64,000 nt of DNA from a virus: positions 1 to 64,000 of the IMG/VR virus record IMGVR_UViG_3300019758_000001; one strand, written 5' to 3'. The position numbers and the translations under genes are program-made. The notes under the pieces are model-generated. The model saw nothing but the letters and a program-made list of their open reading frames with translations, did no database searches and was not told where the DNA came from. Shown piece by piece: positions 40,301 to 49,802 of the stretch (position 1 is the stretch's first letter; every line of letters begins with the position of its first letter).

Positions 40301-43091
40301 ATTAAACAACCTTAAAGCTCAAGTAAAATTACTTACGGACATTAAGAAAGCCCGCGAGGACTTATCTAAAACTCTCTCAGGAGATAAAGTTAATGAGAGT
40401 ATCGAGAAGTTATTTCGAGGTCAAGCTGATGATTTAGGTATTGAAATTCCAATATCGTCAGACTCTTCTGCCTTTGTTGTGCAGTTAAAAAAGCTTGCCG
40501 TAGAAGGCGAGAAGTTAGGCGAGAAGGTTGGCGGTGCATTCGTTAAAGGTACTAGATCTAAGATAGCCAAACTACAAGTTGACGATATAGTAACTTCTGC
40601 TAAAGATGCCTTGAAAGCTCTAGATTTAGAGATTAAAAAGTCGAAAGGCAAGTATGATTTCTACAAGGATGTTTTAGGCATCACTGGAGATGAAGGGATT
40701 GCACTTAAGTTTGGTATCGACAAAAGGCAGTTTACTGAAGTTCTAAAGGAATCTACCGAGAAGTTTGCTAAATTAAGGGGTTTTGATTTAACTTTCGACG
40801 AGCTGAAAGATGGTTTTGATAAATTACCTCCTGAAATTCAGAAGAGAGTTGCGTCTGTGGATAAATCTATAGAAGAGAGCACTAAAAACTCAATCTTAGA
40901 TAAACTTAAGTTTCTAGAACAATCAATTCCAGAAGGTCTTGGGTTGGAGTTTGATTTCAGTAATGTTATATCTGATCTTGACAAGAAAGTAAAAGAACTT
41001 AAGAGGGAAGTTGCAAAGGCTGTTGTTAGCGCTGACACTGGAGAGATTGGTAAGATAAAAGAGCTTGAAGCATTGAAGCTTAAGGCTATAAATGAAGAAG
41101 CTAGGCAGAGAGCTGAGAAGATAGGTGGAGCTTATATTAAAGAACAGTTAGAGATTAAGCAATTAGGTCAAGCCTACTCAAATATGACTGACGCTTCATT
41201 GAAAGATATAGATAAAATACTTGCGGCACTTAAGCAATCGAAAGATGACTTACTGAGTGGTGATGGTATTGCAGCCATATTAGATAGAGCTAGTGTTTCA
41301 GGCGAATCAAAGGCTGGATTCTTTTCTGGATTGGCAGATACTAAAAATATAGATCAATTCCTACTTAAGCTTGATGAGATTAATTCAGAGATCTCAAACA
41401 TAGATGAGTTAAGTATAGGTGATGCCACCGTGTCTGAAGAGGAGTTGGGTAGACTGAGAGCTGTTGTTGAAACATTGCAAGCTATGGGTGTGGCTGTTCA
41501 GAATGCAAGCGAGACTACAGATCGGTTCAAGACAGATAAGCAAATTACTGAATGGAAGAAGCTTGGTAGTGAAATGCTTGGTGTTATTGATATTATGAGT
41601 GGTGTTGGTGATGCTTTTGGTGATGATTTATCTGAGAGTGGAAAGAGAGCTATTGCTGGAATTAAAGGGGTTGTAGGGGCTGTAACTTCATCAATAACAA
41701 TAGCTACAAATGCGGCTGGTAAAGCTTTAAGTGCATTAGAGAAAGCTTCGGTTATACTTACTATTGTGAGTACAGCAATGCAATTAGCTCAAGGTATTCA
41801 AAATATAATAGGGTCAGCCGAGGATCGTGAAAATGAAAGGCTAGCCGCAGCATCTAAATTAGCAGCAGATAGATTAGAGATTGAGAACAAGATTAATGAT
41901 AGATATAGGGATCGAGAAGAGCTTCAGTCTAAAAATATATTACTGAATCAGAATTTCGCAAAGGACATGACCGATGCGTTTGAAGATTTCTACGTTGAAA
42001 CTGATAAATTCAACGAAGCTTTAAATGCGTTAGAAACTGGTGGTATATTCACAGGTACAGGTTCAGCTAGTAATGTATGGGGTAAGAAAACAAAGGAGAT
42101 TAATGTAGGGATAGCTGATTTAGTAAAAGGTCTTGAAGGTGGAACGAGTTCTTTTAGGAAAGCGTTAAATACACTTAGTAATGCATTGGGTCTTGACTTC
42201 TTCGGTTTCGGAAGGGGATCTAGAGCTTCTAAAAGAGCTATTAAAGATTTAGAGAATACATTTAACGAAACTCTAAATATAATGGGTAAAAACGCTTCGG
42301 ATGTGGCTAATTTTACTAACGACGAGTGGTTATTATTTTACCAGACAATGAATGATCTTGGTGCTATAACAGATGAAGGTACTAAGAAATTTTTAGAAAT
42401 GGCAGAGGCGGCTCAACAAGCTGCTATTGATGCTCAGGAAGCTATGGATGGGTTCATAACCGACTTAGCGGGAGGATTGGAGAATGATTTAGCCACTGCT
42501 TTAAGAAATGGATTCGAGCAAGGTATTGATGCTGCTGAGGCTTTTAAGAACTCAGTTGAGGATATAATGGAAGAGTTGGTTCTTCAAGGCATAATAAACA
42601 CTCTGTTTGATGATGCTTTCGCCGACTTAGCTTCAAATATTAAAGAATCATTTGATCCAGAAAGCGGAAAGGCAGATAAAAGTATTGTAGATGACCTAGC
42701 TAAGTTTTATGATGCCACTGGTGGATTATATGAAGACGCAATAAATGCTATCGATGAAGCTAAGAAGGATGCTGAATCTAGGGGTTTTGATTTGTTTGGT
42801 GGAACTGAAGAGTTAGGTAGTTTGGCGAAGGGAATTCAAGGTGTAAATGAAGATACGGCTCGTCGCTTAGAGGCTTTATTGAATTCGATTAGAGAGGTTT
42901 CGATTGGAGATTCTGGCAAGATGACAGAGATTGTATCGTCAATTAATAATCAGTCGGTAATAGCTAGTCAAAGTATAGCTCACTTACAGACAATAAGTAA
43001 TAATACGATGGGAATTAAGTCGGCACTAGAATCAGTATTGACAAATGCTCAAAGTACAGGTGGAACAGGGATTAAAGTTTACGTACAGTAA
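37392..43091 (+). CDS. Tail tape measure protein
   Basis: A 1899-aa protein, by far the longest in the window. I start it at ATG 37392 because an earlier frame start lies inside the terminator. The N-terminus is coiled coil and contains two copies, 65 residues apart (~63 and ~128), of a motif with FQGQFTESI and SLTT. A domain with SVLRGTELRQFTEAGIPLVQ (typical of tape measures of the TMP/gp42 kind) follows at ~350, then hydrophobic stretches (~490-560) and a Gly/Ala-rich membrane-active part (~1430-1480). The length sets tail length; at ~0.15 nm per residue this suggests a tail near 280 nm, a family rule of thumb. Confidence 0.85.
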   Translation: MSDKLGSLSYDLTINEQKLNKEIESIDAKLKSASTRWEKQLSLSTKSTAASANKISSDLQKQFQGQFTESIKSLTTKNDQLKIMADQYGRLEKESQKASLAEQKRIQRDISANEKLAKSQAKRVSKSFQGQFTESIRSLTTQSDELKKMSNYYKQLEKDTNAYYNNLSKETKEAANAEKKHAQALERAAIKAEKLAEKKHKETLAHRKNERVLKTSNTEYKKQGLYLQNLRTLAASYASIFAVARIADKIREVTGEFELQNKALAAILQNKEKADQLFGQVTDLALKSPFAIKELLTYTKQLAAYRIETESLIPTLTQLADVSAGLGVDMSRLILAYGQVKAASVLRGTELRQFTEAGIPLVQLLADKFSILEGRVVSTNEVFDKISNRMVSFAMVSEVFEDMTSEGGTFFEAQAVQAKTLAGMWNILGDAIDKAMFAIGTENMDVLKGAVQGATDLTRSWEGIARALGIAVKSFGVGVVAQRLFLGATGKTIVSLYRQSIAFEKSTFAQKRATAEMLRGNIAANKTIKGLKALKGALGGIAFGAVAGLGFALYDTYVEAGRLNKELNELSSSELVRGKKLADGFKDMARAVTEAADGSKDQRDALVDLNRVYKDYIPNQSLTIDNLKVMGDNYDSVTEAIDRKIEAQAREKAADVINKEFTEKSEKASGKFIDALINTGKLTKEQAVIFAGNFGDSFKKALESGDEFEFGKELRDNLSSFLETDLVDEWGTSVLRNYTDVTESAREFLIAFRDHNAELEKSKDSYDALFPKNKGRYTSEINNLKELSSAYENTIKKIDATGDLTNEEAETKKLEAQKNRILATIKLYEDLAKEKAESEDDNYSLLKIQAAKNELKGLVKEQDNYVESVRRAIKEAGVGGAFIVTEQEADDTSKHQARIAKAYEESANEIAIAKEKVKRLKSIGVVLDEDSSEVKDLQRRIKERELLNKLLFDSLRIEDKDGISDAEKARLNNLKAQVKLLTDIKKAREDLSKTLSGDKVNESIEKLFRGQADDLGIEIPISSDSSAFVVQLKKLAVEGEKLGEKVGGAFVKGTRSKIAKLQVDDIVTSAKDALKALDLEIKKSKGKYDFYKDVLGITGDEGIALKFGIDKRQFTEVLKESTEKFAKLRGFDLTFDELKDGFDKLPPEIQKRVASVDKSIEESTKNSILDKLKFLEQSIPEGLGLEFDFSNVISDLDKKVKELKREVAKAVVSADTGEIGKIKELEALKLKAINEEARQRAEKIGGAYIKEQLEIKQLGQAYSNMTDASLKDIDKILAALKQSKDDLLSGDGIAAILDRASVSGESKAGFFSGLADTKNIDQFLLKLDEINSEISNIDELSIGDATVSEEELGRLRAVVETLQAMGVAVQNASETTDRFKTDKQITEWKKLGSEMLGVIDIMSGVGDAFGDDLSESGKRAIAGIKGVVGAVTSSITIATNAAGKALSALEKASVILTIVSTAMQLAQGIQNIIGSAEDRENERLAAASKLAADRLEIENKINDRYRDREELQSKNILLNQNFAKDMTDAFEDFYVETDKFNEALNALETGGIFTGTGSASNVWGKKTKEINVGIADLVKGLEGGTSSFRKALNTLSNALGLDFFGFGRGSRASKRAIKDLENTFNETLNIMGKNASDVANFTNDEWLLFYQTMNDLGAITDEGTKKFLEMAEAAQQAAIDAQEAMDGFITDLAGGLENDLATALRNGFEQGIDAAEAFKNSVEDIMEELVLQGIINTLFDDAFADLASNIKESFDPESGKADKSIVDDLAKFYDATGGLYEDAINAIDEAKKDAESRGFDLFGGTEELGSLAKGIQGVNEDTARRLEALLNSIREVSIGDSGKMTEIVSSINNQSVIASQSIAHLQTISNNTMGIKSALESVLTNAQSTGGTGIKVYVQ

Positions 43092-43097
43092 TATAAT

Positions 43098-43511
43098 ATG
43101 GCAAATTTTTTCGTACAACAAGAAGGTGGCTCGGCAATAGATATCGAGGCTACCTATAATTTAAGAGTAATCAAACCAAAACCAATTTTCGTAGAGCAGC
43201 CGAAAGACTTATTTGTAAGAAGTTGGGCAGAAGAAGATGGGGATGATGTGTATATCCCTGCTGATAGGAAGATGAAATCACGCAAATTCGAGCTTAACGT
43301 TTACTGCTCTGGTAACACGTTTTTGCAAGACTACCGAGATTTTTGTATCTTGCTTCAAGCGAAAGGGTTTGATTATTGGGACATAGATCAGGGTGTTCGG
43401 GTTGAATGCGTGATGGAGAAGCAGGAGATTGTGAGATATGATCAGATTGAGAAGAAATTAATAGGTAAAATAACAATACTAAATAATACAGGTAAGAATG
43501 AGTCAATTTGA
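43098..43511 (+). CDS. Distal tail-like protein
   Basis: A 137-aa protein after the tape measure. Beta-rich, with DVYIPADRKMKSRKFELNVY and LLQAKGFDYWDIDQGV, resembling the N-terminal ring domain of distal tail (Dit-like) proteins. It overlaps the tailspike gene by 14 bases. Confidence 0.55.
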   Translation: MANFFVQQEGGSAIDIEATYNLRVIKPKPIFVEQPKDLFVRSWAEEDGDDVYIPADRKMKSRKFELNVYCSGNTFLQDYRDFCILLQAKGFDYWDIDQGVRVECVMEKQEIVRYDQIEKKLIGKITILNNTGKNESI

Positions 43512-45714
43512 TACTACAGATAAGAGTTATGATGGTGATGAATTCACTCCTACTGAGAAGGCTGAATTTAGATCTAATTGGGATATTGGAGAGGCAGATG
43601 ATGAAGATTTAGAGAAAGTTGATGGTAAATACAAGCAGAAAGACAGATCAAGCTCTGGAAATCAAAAAGGCTATAAAATAATCCGTCAAAACTTCGATTT
43701 CCAAAATATTCCTGCTGGTTATGATAATTCAATTTGGGAAATTAGATACGAGCATGATTTATTAACAAATACGGTTTTAATTCCTTCGGGAGTTGAGCTT
43801 GTTAATAATGGCGGGGTTTTTAAGAATGGAATTTTACAGGGGGATGACACTTTGTATAATTCTGTGGGTAGTCAATTATTTGAAAACATTGATTTTGCTG
43901 GCACTTTTAAAAATTATGAAATATTTTCAGGGGATTTCGACAAAACTTCCCTATTTAATTTTATTAATACGATTCAAACGCCCCTGCATATAAGACTCAA
44001 GGAGGGTCAGTTTGGATATGATACAAGTGTACTATTACCTACGAATTCTATTTTGGAAGGTAGTGGAATTGGGAAAACGATAATTAAAAAAAATGACAAT
44101 AGTGATTTGAATCGTGCTGTTGTTGGTAATAAGGTTGGTGCGGCAAATATAAAAATTAAAAGATTATCAATAAATGGGAATAGCGATAATCAAACAGTTC
44201 CTCCAAATTCAACACGAAATAGCGGAATTCAATTAATTGCTTGCTCTGATTCAATCATTGAAGAAGTTGAGGTTTATAAGTGCTCTTATAGTGATGAATT
44301 GTATGATGGGGGTGCGGGGGCTATCAGTTTGGGTGAATCATCAAACAATTGTGTTATTCGTGATTGTATTGTAAGAAATAATGAATTCAGCGGAATAATA
44401 GCCAAAGGTAGCTCATCAGTACGAATAATAAATAATAGAATTTTTGAAAATAGAATATCTGGCATAGACACAAATTCATTTTCCCCTTTTGCAGTTATAA
44501 GTGATAATGAAGTTTATGACAATGGTCATAATTTTAATCAAATATCGTGCAATTCAAGAAGCCAAACGGTAACAAAAAACAGGGTTTACAGGAGTAATCT
44601 AGTTGTTAATGGTGATTTTAATGTTGACTTATCAGGATGGACGGATGTAGGCACTTATTGGTCATGGGTTAGCGGTAGAGCTTACCACGCACTAACTACG
44701 GTAAACCACCCTATATCACAAACAATACCCACGATTAATAATGGACTAATTAACATTGTGAGGTATAAGCTAGATATTATACAAGGGGAGGTTTTGGCTA
44801 TTTACAAAAACAGTGCAGGTGTTAATGTTGAGAATAGATATACAGATAGCGGTACTTATTTTTTAAACACTAGTGATATAGATGATAATACCAGTATATC
44901 ATTCACTAGGTCAAATGGGATTAATACAGAATTTTATTTGAGCGATGTGGAAGTGTTCGCAATAAGTGGTGGTGCTATAAACCTAGACCATGCCACATTT
45001 ATACATTCTGGTGATAATTCAATAATTAGCAATAATTATGTAAGCGGATCTACTTCGGGAATATCACTTGCTAGAACAACAGAATCAACGGTTAATAATA
45101 ATACAATTGAGCTATGTTTTAATGCAATAAGGGTAGTTGATGAAGTTTTTAATTCAACCATAAACTCAAACACTATTTCTCATGTTACAAATTACGGCAT
45201 TCAAGTAAGCGGGTCTGATAATTGCATGTTGACGGGTAATCATATTTTAAACTGTAATAATTTTGGAGTATTCGTAACCAACACAGCCGAAAAGGTAACA
45301 GTCTTAAATAATGTCATTACAGATGATAGGAACACTCCGATTATGCCATACTGTATTAGTGTTGATGGCGCTAAGATTTATAACATGTACGTGAGTGGTA
45401 ATATATTTAAAGGGTATGTGACAGGCGCTTTTTTAAGCTCAGGAACAAGTTTGAGAGGTATTAATGTAGATCAGGACGAGGTTAAGGTTTCAAGACCTAT
45501 AGTGTATATAAACGGAAAAAAAATACAAGATACTGCTAATGGTGTATTGCAATATGATTCTAAAAATTTGCAGTTTACGCTTAGCGGAAGTACAGGAAGC
45601 AGGCCCTCAGGTACGTACATTTTGATTGGTCAATCTTATTTTGACACGACACTTGGAATACCTATTTGGTGGGATGGTTTAGTGTGGAAGAACGCAACAG
45701 GGGCAACTGTTTAA
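43498..45714 (+). CDS. Beta-helix tailspike, probable glycan-degrading receptor-binding protein
   Basis: A 738-aa protein. The N-terminal ~75 residues attach to the tail. After that come many short strand repeats of the right-handed beta-helix type (for example NCVIRDCIVRNNEFSGIIAK, IINNRIFENRISGIDTNSF, STVNNNTIELCFNAIRV), as in pectate-lyase-like tailspikes. A separate beta-sandwich domain is inserted at ~367-490 (LVVNGDFNVDLSGWTDVGTY), resembling carbohydrate-binding modules. The end (LGIPIWWDGLVWKNATGATV) matches a common fibre tip of phages of this phylum. It probably cleaves or binds surface polysaccharide. Confidence 0.75.
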   Translation: MSQFDTTDKSYDGDEFTPTEKAEFRSNWDIGEADDEDLEKVDGKYKQKDRSSSGNQKGYKIIRQNFDFQNIPAGYDNSIWEIRYEHDLLTNTVLIPSGVELVNNGGVFKNGILQGDDTLYNSVGSQLFENIDFAGTFKNYEIFSGDFDKTSLFNFINTIQTPLHIRLKEGQFGYDTSVLLPTNSILEGSGIGKTIIKKNDNSDLNRAVVGNKVGAANIKIKRLSINGNSDNQTVPPNSTRNSGIQLIACSDSIIEEVEVYKCSYSDELYDGGAGAISLGESSNNCVIRDCIVRNNEFSGIIAKGSSSVRIINNRIFENRISGIDTNSFSPFAVISDNEVYDNGHNFNQISCNSRSQTVTKNRVYRSNLVVNGDFNVDLSGWTDVGTYWSWVSGRAYHALTTVNHPISQTIPTINNGLINIVRYKLDIIQGEVLAIYKNSAGVNVENRYTDSGTYFLNTSDIDDNTSISFTRSNGINTEFYLSDVEVFAISGGAINLDHATFIHSGDNSIISNNYVSGSTSGISLARTTESTVNNNTIELCFNAIRVVDEVFNSTINSNTISHVTNYGIQVSGSDNCMLTGNHILNCNNFGVFVTNTAEKVTVLNNVITDDRNTPIMPYCISVDGAKIYNMYVSGNIFKGYVTGAFLSSGTSLRGINVDQDEVKVSRPIVYINGKKIQDTANGVLQYDSKNLQFTLSGSTGSRPSGTYILIGQSYFDTTLGIPIWWDGLVWKNATGATV

Positions 45715-45740
45715 ATTTTCCTTATTTTTATATAAATTAA

Positions 45741-45884
45741 AATAGCAGTGCATTCTCAGGCATACCTAATGTTATAGTAACACACGTGGCTGGTTCCGCA
45801 AGGTCAGAACTTTTAAGGATTAACGCTATGTCTGCTAATGGATTTACGATGCATGATGACAACATTGAAGTTACAGAGGTTTAA
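45741..45884 (+). pseudogene. Fragment of a structural-protein C-terminus, no start codon
   Basis: The frame from a TAA at 45738 to TAA at 45884 encodes 47 residues (including SGIPNVIVTHVAGSARSELL) that look like a virion-protein end. No start codon precedes the main part and the frame differs from that of the tailspike. It is probably the remnant of an earlier fibre gene; the rest of the 340-base gap to 46055 holds other short broken frames. Confidence 0.45.
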
Positions 45885-45968
45885 TAGGTGGCATCATATT
45901 AACACGAGAGTATTGAAGATTATGAAATTTTAAAAGGAATAAAGTATTTTGCAATTAATTAAATAAAC

Positions 45969-46049
45969 ATGCCAATATTAACACCTTTTAATATAGGGGT
46001 GGATTACATCGGAAACAGTGCAATCTACATTCACTTAATAACTAAGTAA
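45969..46049 (+). pseudogene. Short orphan frame of 26 codons in the tailspike gap
   Basis: MPILTPFNIGVDYIGNSAIY then six more residues. It reads like the N-terminus of a virion protein cut short, six bases before the tail hub gene. A real micro-gene is possible; decay is more likely. Confidence 0.35.
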
Positions 46050-46055
46050 TAGTAA

Positions 46056-48497
46056 ATGTTAGAAATAAAAAGAAATACAACCATAATAGCATCCTCTCAC
46101 GATTTTACCTATTCAGGTCAATTTATGGGAGAGAGGAAAATTACAGCTACAGTAGAATCACTTACCTCAATACAGTTTGCGGAGGGTGATAAGTGTGAGT
46201 ATCGTGGAGAGAGTTATTATTTAATTAATGAACCTACTGAAAATCAAGCGTACAATAAGCAAGTGTTGACTTATACGCTTACATTAACTCACGAGCAGTA
46301 TCAGTTTGGTCGTTTATTATTCAAAGATGTGGTTCCGAATAATCCATCTAATGAGTACTATAATAATAATACCTCAAGCGTTACTTTTATTGGGAATGTA
46401 AACAATCTGATTGGGCGAATCATGGAGAACATGGATCGTTCATACGCAGGATGGGGATATGTGGTTTCCGATGATGTGTTTTTGGAGGAAAAACAAGTGA
46501 CTTTGATTGACGGAACATGCGAGGATGCATTGAAGCTTATTAATTCTTTATTTGAATTAGAGTATTGGATAAGAAATAAAACTATTCACATCGGTGGTAC
46601 AGCTACTCAGATTGGTGGTAATTTTGAATACGGACAAGGTAAAGGTATTTATGACATTACAAGAACCTCTGAGTCAAAGAAGATAATTACACGCTTGTCA
46701 ATTAATAGCTCAGACAGGAATATTCCAAGTGACTATAGAGTTACGGCAGAGGATAAATATAATCCTCAACTAATGCTTCCTTACGTTACAGCGAAGACGA
46801 ATTACATCGACTCAACCAATATTGACTTAAATAATATCAAGGAGGGTGTTTTAGAGAATAAAGACATCTTCCCAAGTATTGAAGATGGGTCTGGAATTAA
46901 TGAGATTGTATCGGTTCAGGCTATTGAAGATGATGATGCTGGATTTACTATTGAAATAAAGAACTTAGGGTTTAGTATAGAAGATCAAATTATAGCTGGC
47001 AAAACTGCGGTAATGGCTATGACTTCTGGGTATTTATCAGGATATGAATTCGACATACACTCTATTAATGGCAATAACATTACTCTTGTAAGAAACACTG
47101 AAATAGAAAATAATCCACTACCAAACAACATAACTGCAGTTAGAAGTGGAGATAGATTTGTCTTACTTAATATCCTTATGCCTCAGAAATACATCGATAT
47201 AGCTGAGCAAAGATTATTACAATGGGGGCAAGATCAGTTTTCTAAAAATGGAATAGATAAAGACACTGTGACTTACGCTATTAAATTAGCAGAGGAACAA
47301 ATTGCTCGTGGAGTTATTGGGCACGGTAAGACACTGGGACATGAAAGTAAAACCCTTGGTGCTTCTACGAAAACTCTAGGTATTAAAGGTGAAAAAGCAG
47401 TTGTAGAGGCTGAAATTCTTGAAGGTAATACAATGCGTGTTATTGATAGAAAGAACTTGGTAGATGAAATTCTACCTATTCAGCAATTAACCATATCTCA
47501 TAAGGCTGGTCAAATTCTACCAGTGTATGATGTCAATGTGTCAAAATCAATAATCAGTAGTAGGTTTGTTGATTTAGAGAAAGCTCAGTACGCAACAGAG
47601 CAAACGCTAGCTGAAAGAATTCAAGCACAAGAGCAGGAGAATAGGAAGAAGACAAAGGAGATTAAGCAGGGTAATTTCATCGAAACGAGATATGCAGTTA
47701 ATGGTAGCTATTTAGTTCATCCTACATTAGTTATATCAGAGAGAAATCCTAGTGGATGGGCGTTAACGCCTCCCACTGCTGGCACTTTAGAAACCATCTG
47801 GACTATTGAGTCTGAGATTAGCGGAGTTACTGGCAGGTTAGTTACTGGTGAGTGGACTATATTAGGTAGTGTTAAAGGAACTAATATCGGTGGTGTGTCA
47901 TCAGAAAATAAAGGCGTTTGGGATAACGCTACATTGTATAGCGGTACTGCAACTACTATAGATATAGTAGATTATTCTGGGAGCAAGTATTACACAAGAG
48001 TTGATGCTGGAGCTATACCTACAGGAGCTCTACCAACCGATACGGCTTATTGGAATCCATTCGAGGTGAATCATGGCTCTATGGCAACTGATTTGTTTTT
48101 CGCAGAACTTGCTTATGTGGAGAACTTAGGGGTTAAAAACTTAAAAACTGCCGAGAGTGGTGAGAGAATGGAGGTTACTGAACTAGCTAATGCTCTTAAG
48201 TTTTTATTAGCAGATGAATCTTTAGCTCTTGAGATTGGTGGAGACATATATGGCAGTGGACAGAAGGGTTTAAGAATAACAAACGGAGTTGTAAATGTAG
48301 ACCATGACGGTAGTAATGTTGGTGTAGTTTCTATGGATAATAATGGTATTAGTGGGTATGTAAATAGGTTTTATAGTGTAGATCCAAACGATCTCCCATC
48401 TCATGTAACATTATTCGCTCCATGCTTATATTATAATGGTGTAACGAAGAAGTTAGTTTTTAGGGACGGAGATGATGTGGATCACAACTTATATTAA
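46056..48497 (+). CDS. Tail hub/tail-associated protein, Tal-like
   Basis: An 813-aa protein. The first ~370 residues look like a tail hub or base-plate domain (DKCEYRGESYYLINEPTENQ, GTCEDALKLINSLFELEYWI, TRTSESKKIITRLSINSSDR), as in Tal/gp27-like proteins. The middle is a helical segment rich in Glu and Gln, and the end has beta-rich fibre features. No peptidase motif is evident. Confidence 0.6.
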   Translation: MLEIKRNTTIIASSHDFTYSGQFMGERKITATVESLTSIQFAEGDKCEYRGESYYLINEPTENQAYNKQVLTYTLTLTHEQYQFGRLLFKDVVPNNPSNEYYNNNTSSVTFIGNVNNLIGRIMENMDRSYAGWGYVVSDDVFLEEKQVTLIDGTCEDALKLINSLFELEYWIRNKTIHIGGTATQIGGNFEYGQGKGIYDITRTSESKKIITRLSINSSDRNIPSDYRVTAEDKYNPQLMLPYVTAKTNYIDSTNIDLNNIKEGVLENKDIFPSIEDGSGINEIVSVQAIEDDDAGFTIEIKNLGFSIEDQIIAGKTAVMAMTSGYLSGYEFDIHSINGNNITLVRNTEIENNPLPNNITAVRSGDRFVLLNILMPQKYIDIAEQRLLQWGQDQFSKNGIDKDTVTYAIKLAEEQIARGVIGHGKTLGHESKTLGASTKTLGIKGEKAVVEAEILEGNTMRVIDRKNLVDEILPIQQLTISHKAGQILPVYDVNVSKSIISSRFVDLEKAQYATEQTLAERIQAQEQENRKKTKEIKQGNFIETRYAVNGSYLVHPTLVISERNPSGWALTPPTAGTLETIWTIESEISGVTGRLVTGEWTILGSVKGTNIGGVSSENKGVWDNATLYSGTATTIDIVDYSGSKYYTRVDAGAIPTGALPTDTAYWNPFEVNHGSMATDLFFAELAYVENLGVKNLKTAESGERMEVTELANALKFLLADESLALEIGGDIYGSGQKGLRITNGVVNVDHDGSNVGVVSMDNNGISGYVNRFYSVDPNDLPSHVTLFAPCLYYNGVTKKLVFRDGDDVDHNLY

Positions 48498-48503
48498 AAA
48501 CAC

Positions 48504-48929
48504 ATGAAACACTTTAAAAAATCAAATTACGCCCACTCAGATACAGCTATTCGGGAGGGTATAGAAAATATCCCAGACGATCATGCCGAATGGAAATTCG
48601 AAATGCTCGTATTTTGGCTATTAGATCCGCTTAGAGAGTTTTTGGGTGAGCCAGTATGGATTAGTTCAGGATTTAGAAGTAAGGCGTTAAATCGGATTCT
48701 AAAGGGTGCGAAAGGGTCACAACATATGGCTGATGAGTGTTGGGTTGCGGTTGATATCGTAACTCGAGACCTGAAAAAAGCTTTTGAGTACTTAAAACAG
48801 CAGGAGTTTGATCAAATTATACTAGAAGAAGCAGGAGATAAGAGATGGATTCATTTGTCATTAAGGATGGATGATAGGAATAGAAACGAAATATTAATAT
48901 ATAAGAACGGACATTATGAGTATATTTAG
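48504..48929 (+). CDS. Endolysin, M15-type D-Ala-D-Ala peptidase
   Basis: A 141-aa protein of the peptidase M15_3 layout: WISSGFRSKALN (52-63), GSQH (71-74), the metal-binding Asp in VAVDI (Asp84) and WIHLS (115-119, His117). The usual spacing HxxGxAxD is longer here: between His74 and Asp84 there are nine residues (MADECWVAV) instead of the usual six. It would cut peptide cross-links of the cell wall. The holin-like gene overlaps its end. Confidence 0.75.
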   Translation: MKHFKKSNYAHSDTAIREGIENIPDDHAEWKFEMLVFWLLDPLREFLGEPVWISSGFRSKALNRILKGAKGSQHMADECWVAVDIVTRDLKKAFEYLKQQEFDQIILEEAGDKRWIHLSLRMDDRNRNEILIYKNGHYEYI

Positions 48930-49302
48930 TAAGTTAAAGCCACAGAAAATAATTGATGGTGTATTCTCAGGAATTGACAAAGCTATATTGTCGAAAGAGG
49001 AGATTGTAGATTATTCAGTTAAAGCTGCGTCTGCAAATTTAGAATTCGTAAAAGCTTGCCAAACCGAATCAACACCAAGATCAATAACTAGGAGGATTAT
49101 TGCTATAATGATATTGAGTCAATATTTCTTAGCTTTTAATATTGGGTTGTTAGGAATGGCGACAAAATGGTATGAAGGTAAGGAAATAATTACATTATCC
49201 ACTGAGGCTTTTGCTACGATTTCATTAGCGGTTGTTATCTTTTACTTTGGTAATCATATGCTTAGCCAAATAATCCCAAAGTTCGCTGCGAAGAAGAAGT
49301 AG
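48916..49302 (+). CDS. Holin-like membrane protein
   Basis: A 128-aa protein with two membrane spans (IIAIMILSQYFLAFNIGLLG and ISLAVVIFYFGN) after a soluble N-terminus, ending in KFAAKKK. It overlaps the endolysin by 14 bases; a holin role is inferred from this. Confidence 0.6.
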   Translation: MSIFSKLKPQKIIDGVFSGIDKAILSKEEIVDYSVKAASANLEFVKACQTESTPRSITRRIIAIMILSQYFLAFNIGLLGMATKWYEGKEIITLSTEAFATISLAVVIFYFGNHMLSQIIPKFAAKKK

Positions 49303-49360
49303 ACTTTGTATATTTGAAGGGATTTTTGTAACTTACTACCTAATCAAATTTAGTAGTAGT

Positions 49361-49429
49361 ATGTGCGACGACAAAAGTAAAAATGAAGTATTAGATCCAG
49401 ATGAGCAAGATAAGCTTGGATCAAAATAA
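49361..49429 (+). CDS. Tiny acidic ORF, 22 aa
   Basis: MCDDKSKNEVLDPDEQDKLG and two more residues. Overlaps the next gene's start. It may be a translational leader for the membrane protein; a chance frame is possible. Confidence 0.3.
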   Translation: MCDDKSKNEVLDPDEQDKLGSK

Positions 49430-49802
49430 TAAGAGAACTAATCTTTTCTTACCCGTAATTTCCTTTCTGGCGATTACGGGCTTCTGTATTTTATTTTCAG
49501 AGCAATACAATGTAGCTTGGTCTATATTCTCTAAGCATATAAAAGATGTTCTTATAATCTCACTACTACTTATAATTATACGAAAAGACAATAGCATAAG
49601 GAATAAGATGTCGGCAATGGCTGTTATATCTTATTTTGTATCATCATTTAGCTTAAGATTGGGGTGTGCGGTAAACTCTGGGTTCGATTATAAAATATAC
49701 AGGCTTGCTGTAAATGATCCTCAGATTGGGAATTTAGCTAATTCAATAGTGTTTATGCTTCTATTATTAATTATAACCTCCAATGCAGAGCATGAACGAT
49801 AA
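49401..49802 (+). CDS. Mult-span membrane protein, 133 aa
   Basis: Four hydrophobic segments (for example LFLPVISFLAITGFCILFS, VLIISLLLIII, MAVISYFVSSF, SIVFMLLLLIIT). Probably a second lysis membrane protein or antiholin. Overlaps the next gene. Confidence 0.55.
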   Translation: MSKISLDQNNKRTNLFLPVISFLAITGFCILFSEQYNVAWSIFSKHIKDVLIISLLLIIIRKDNSIRNKMSAMAVISYFVSSFSLRLGCAVNSGFDYKIYRLAVNDPQIGNLANSIVFMLLLLIITSNAEHER

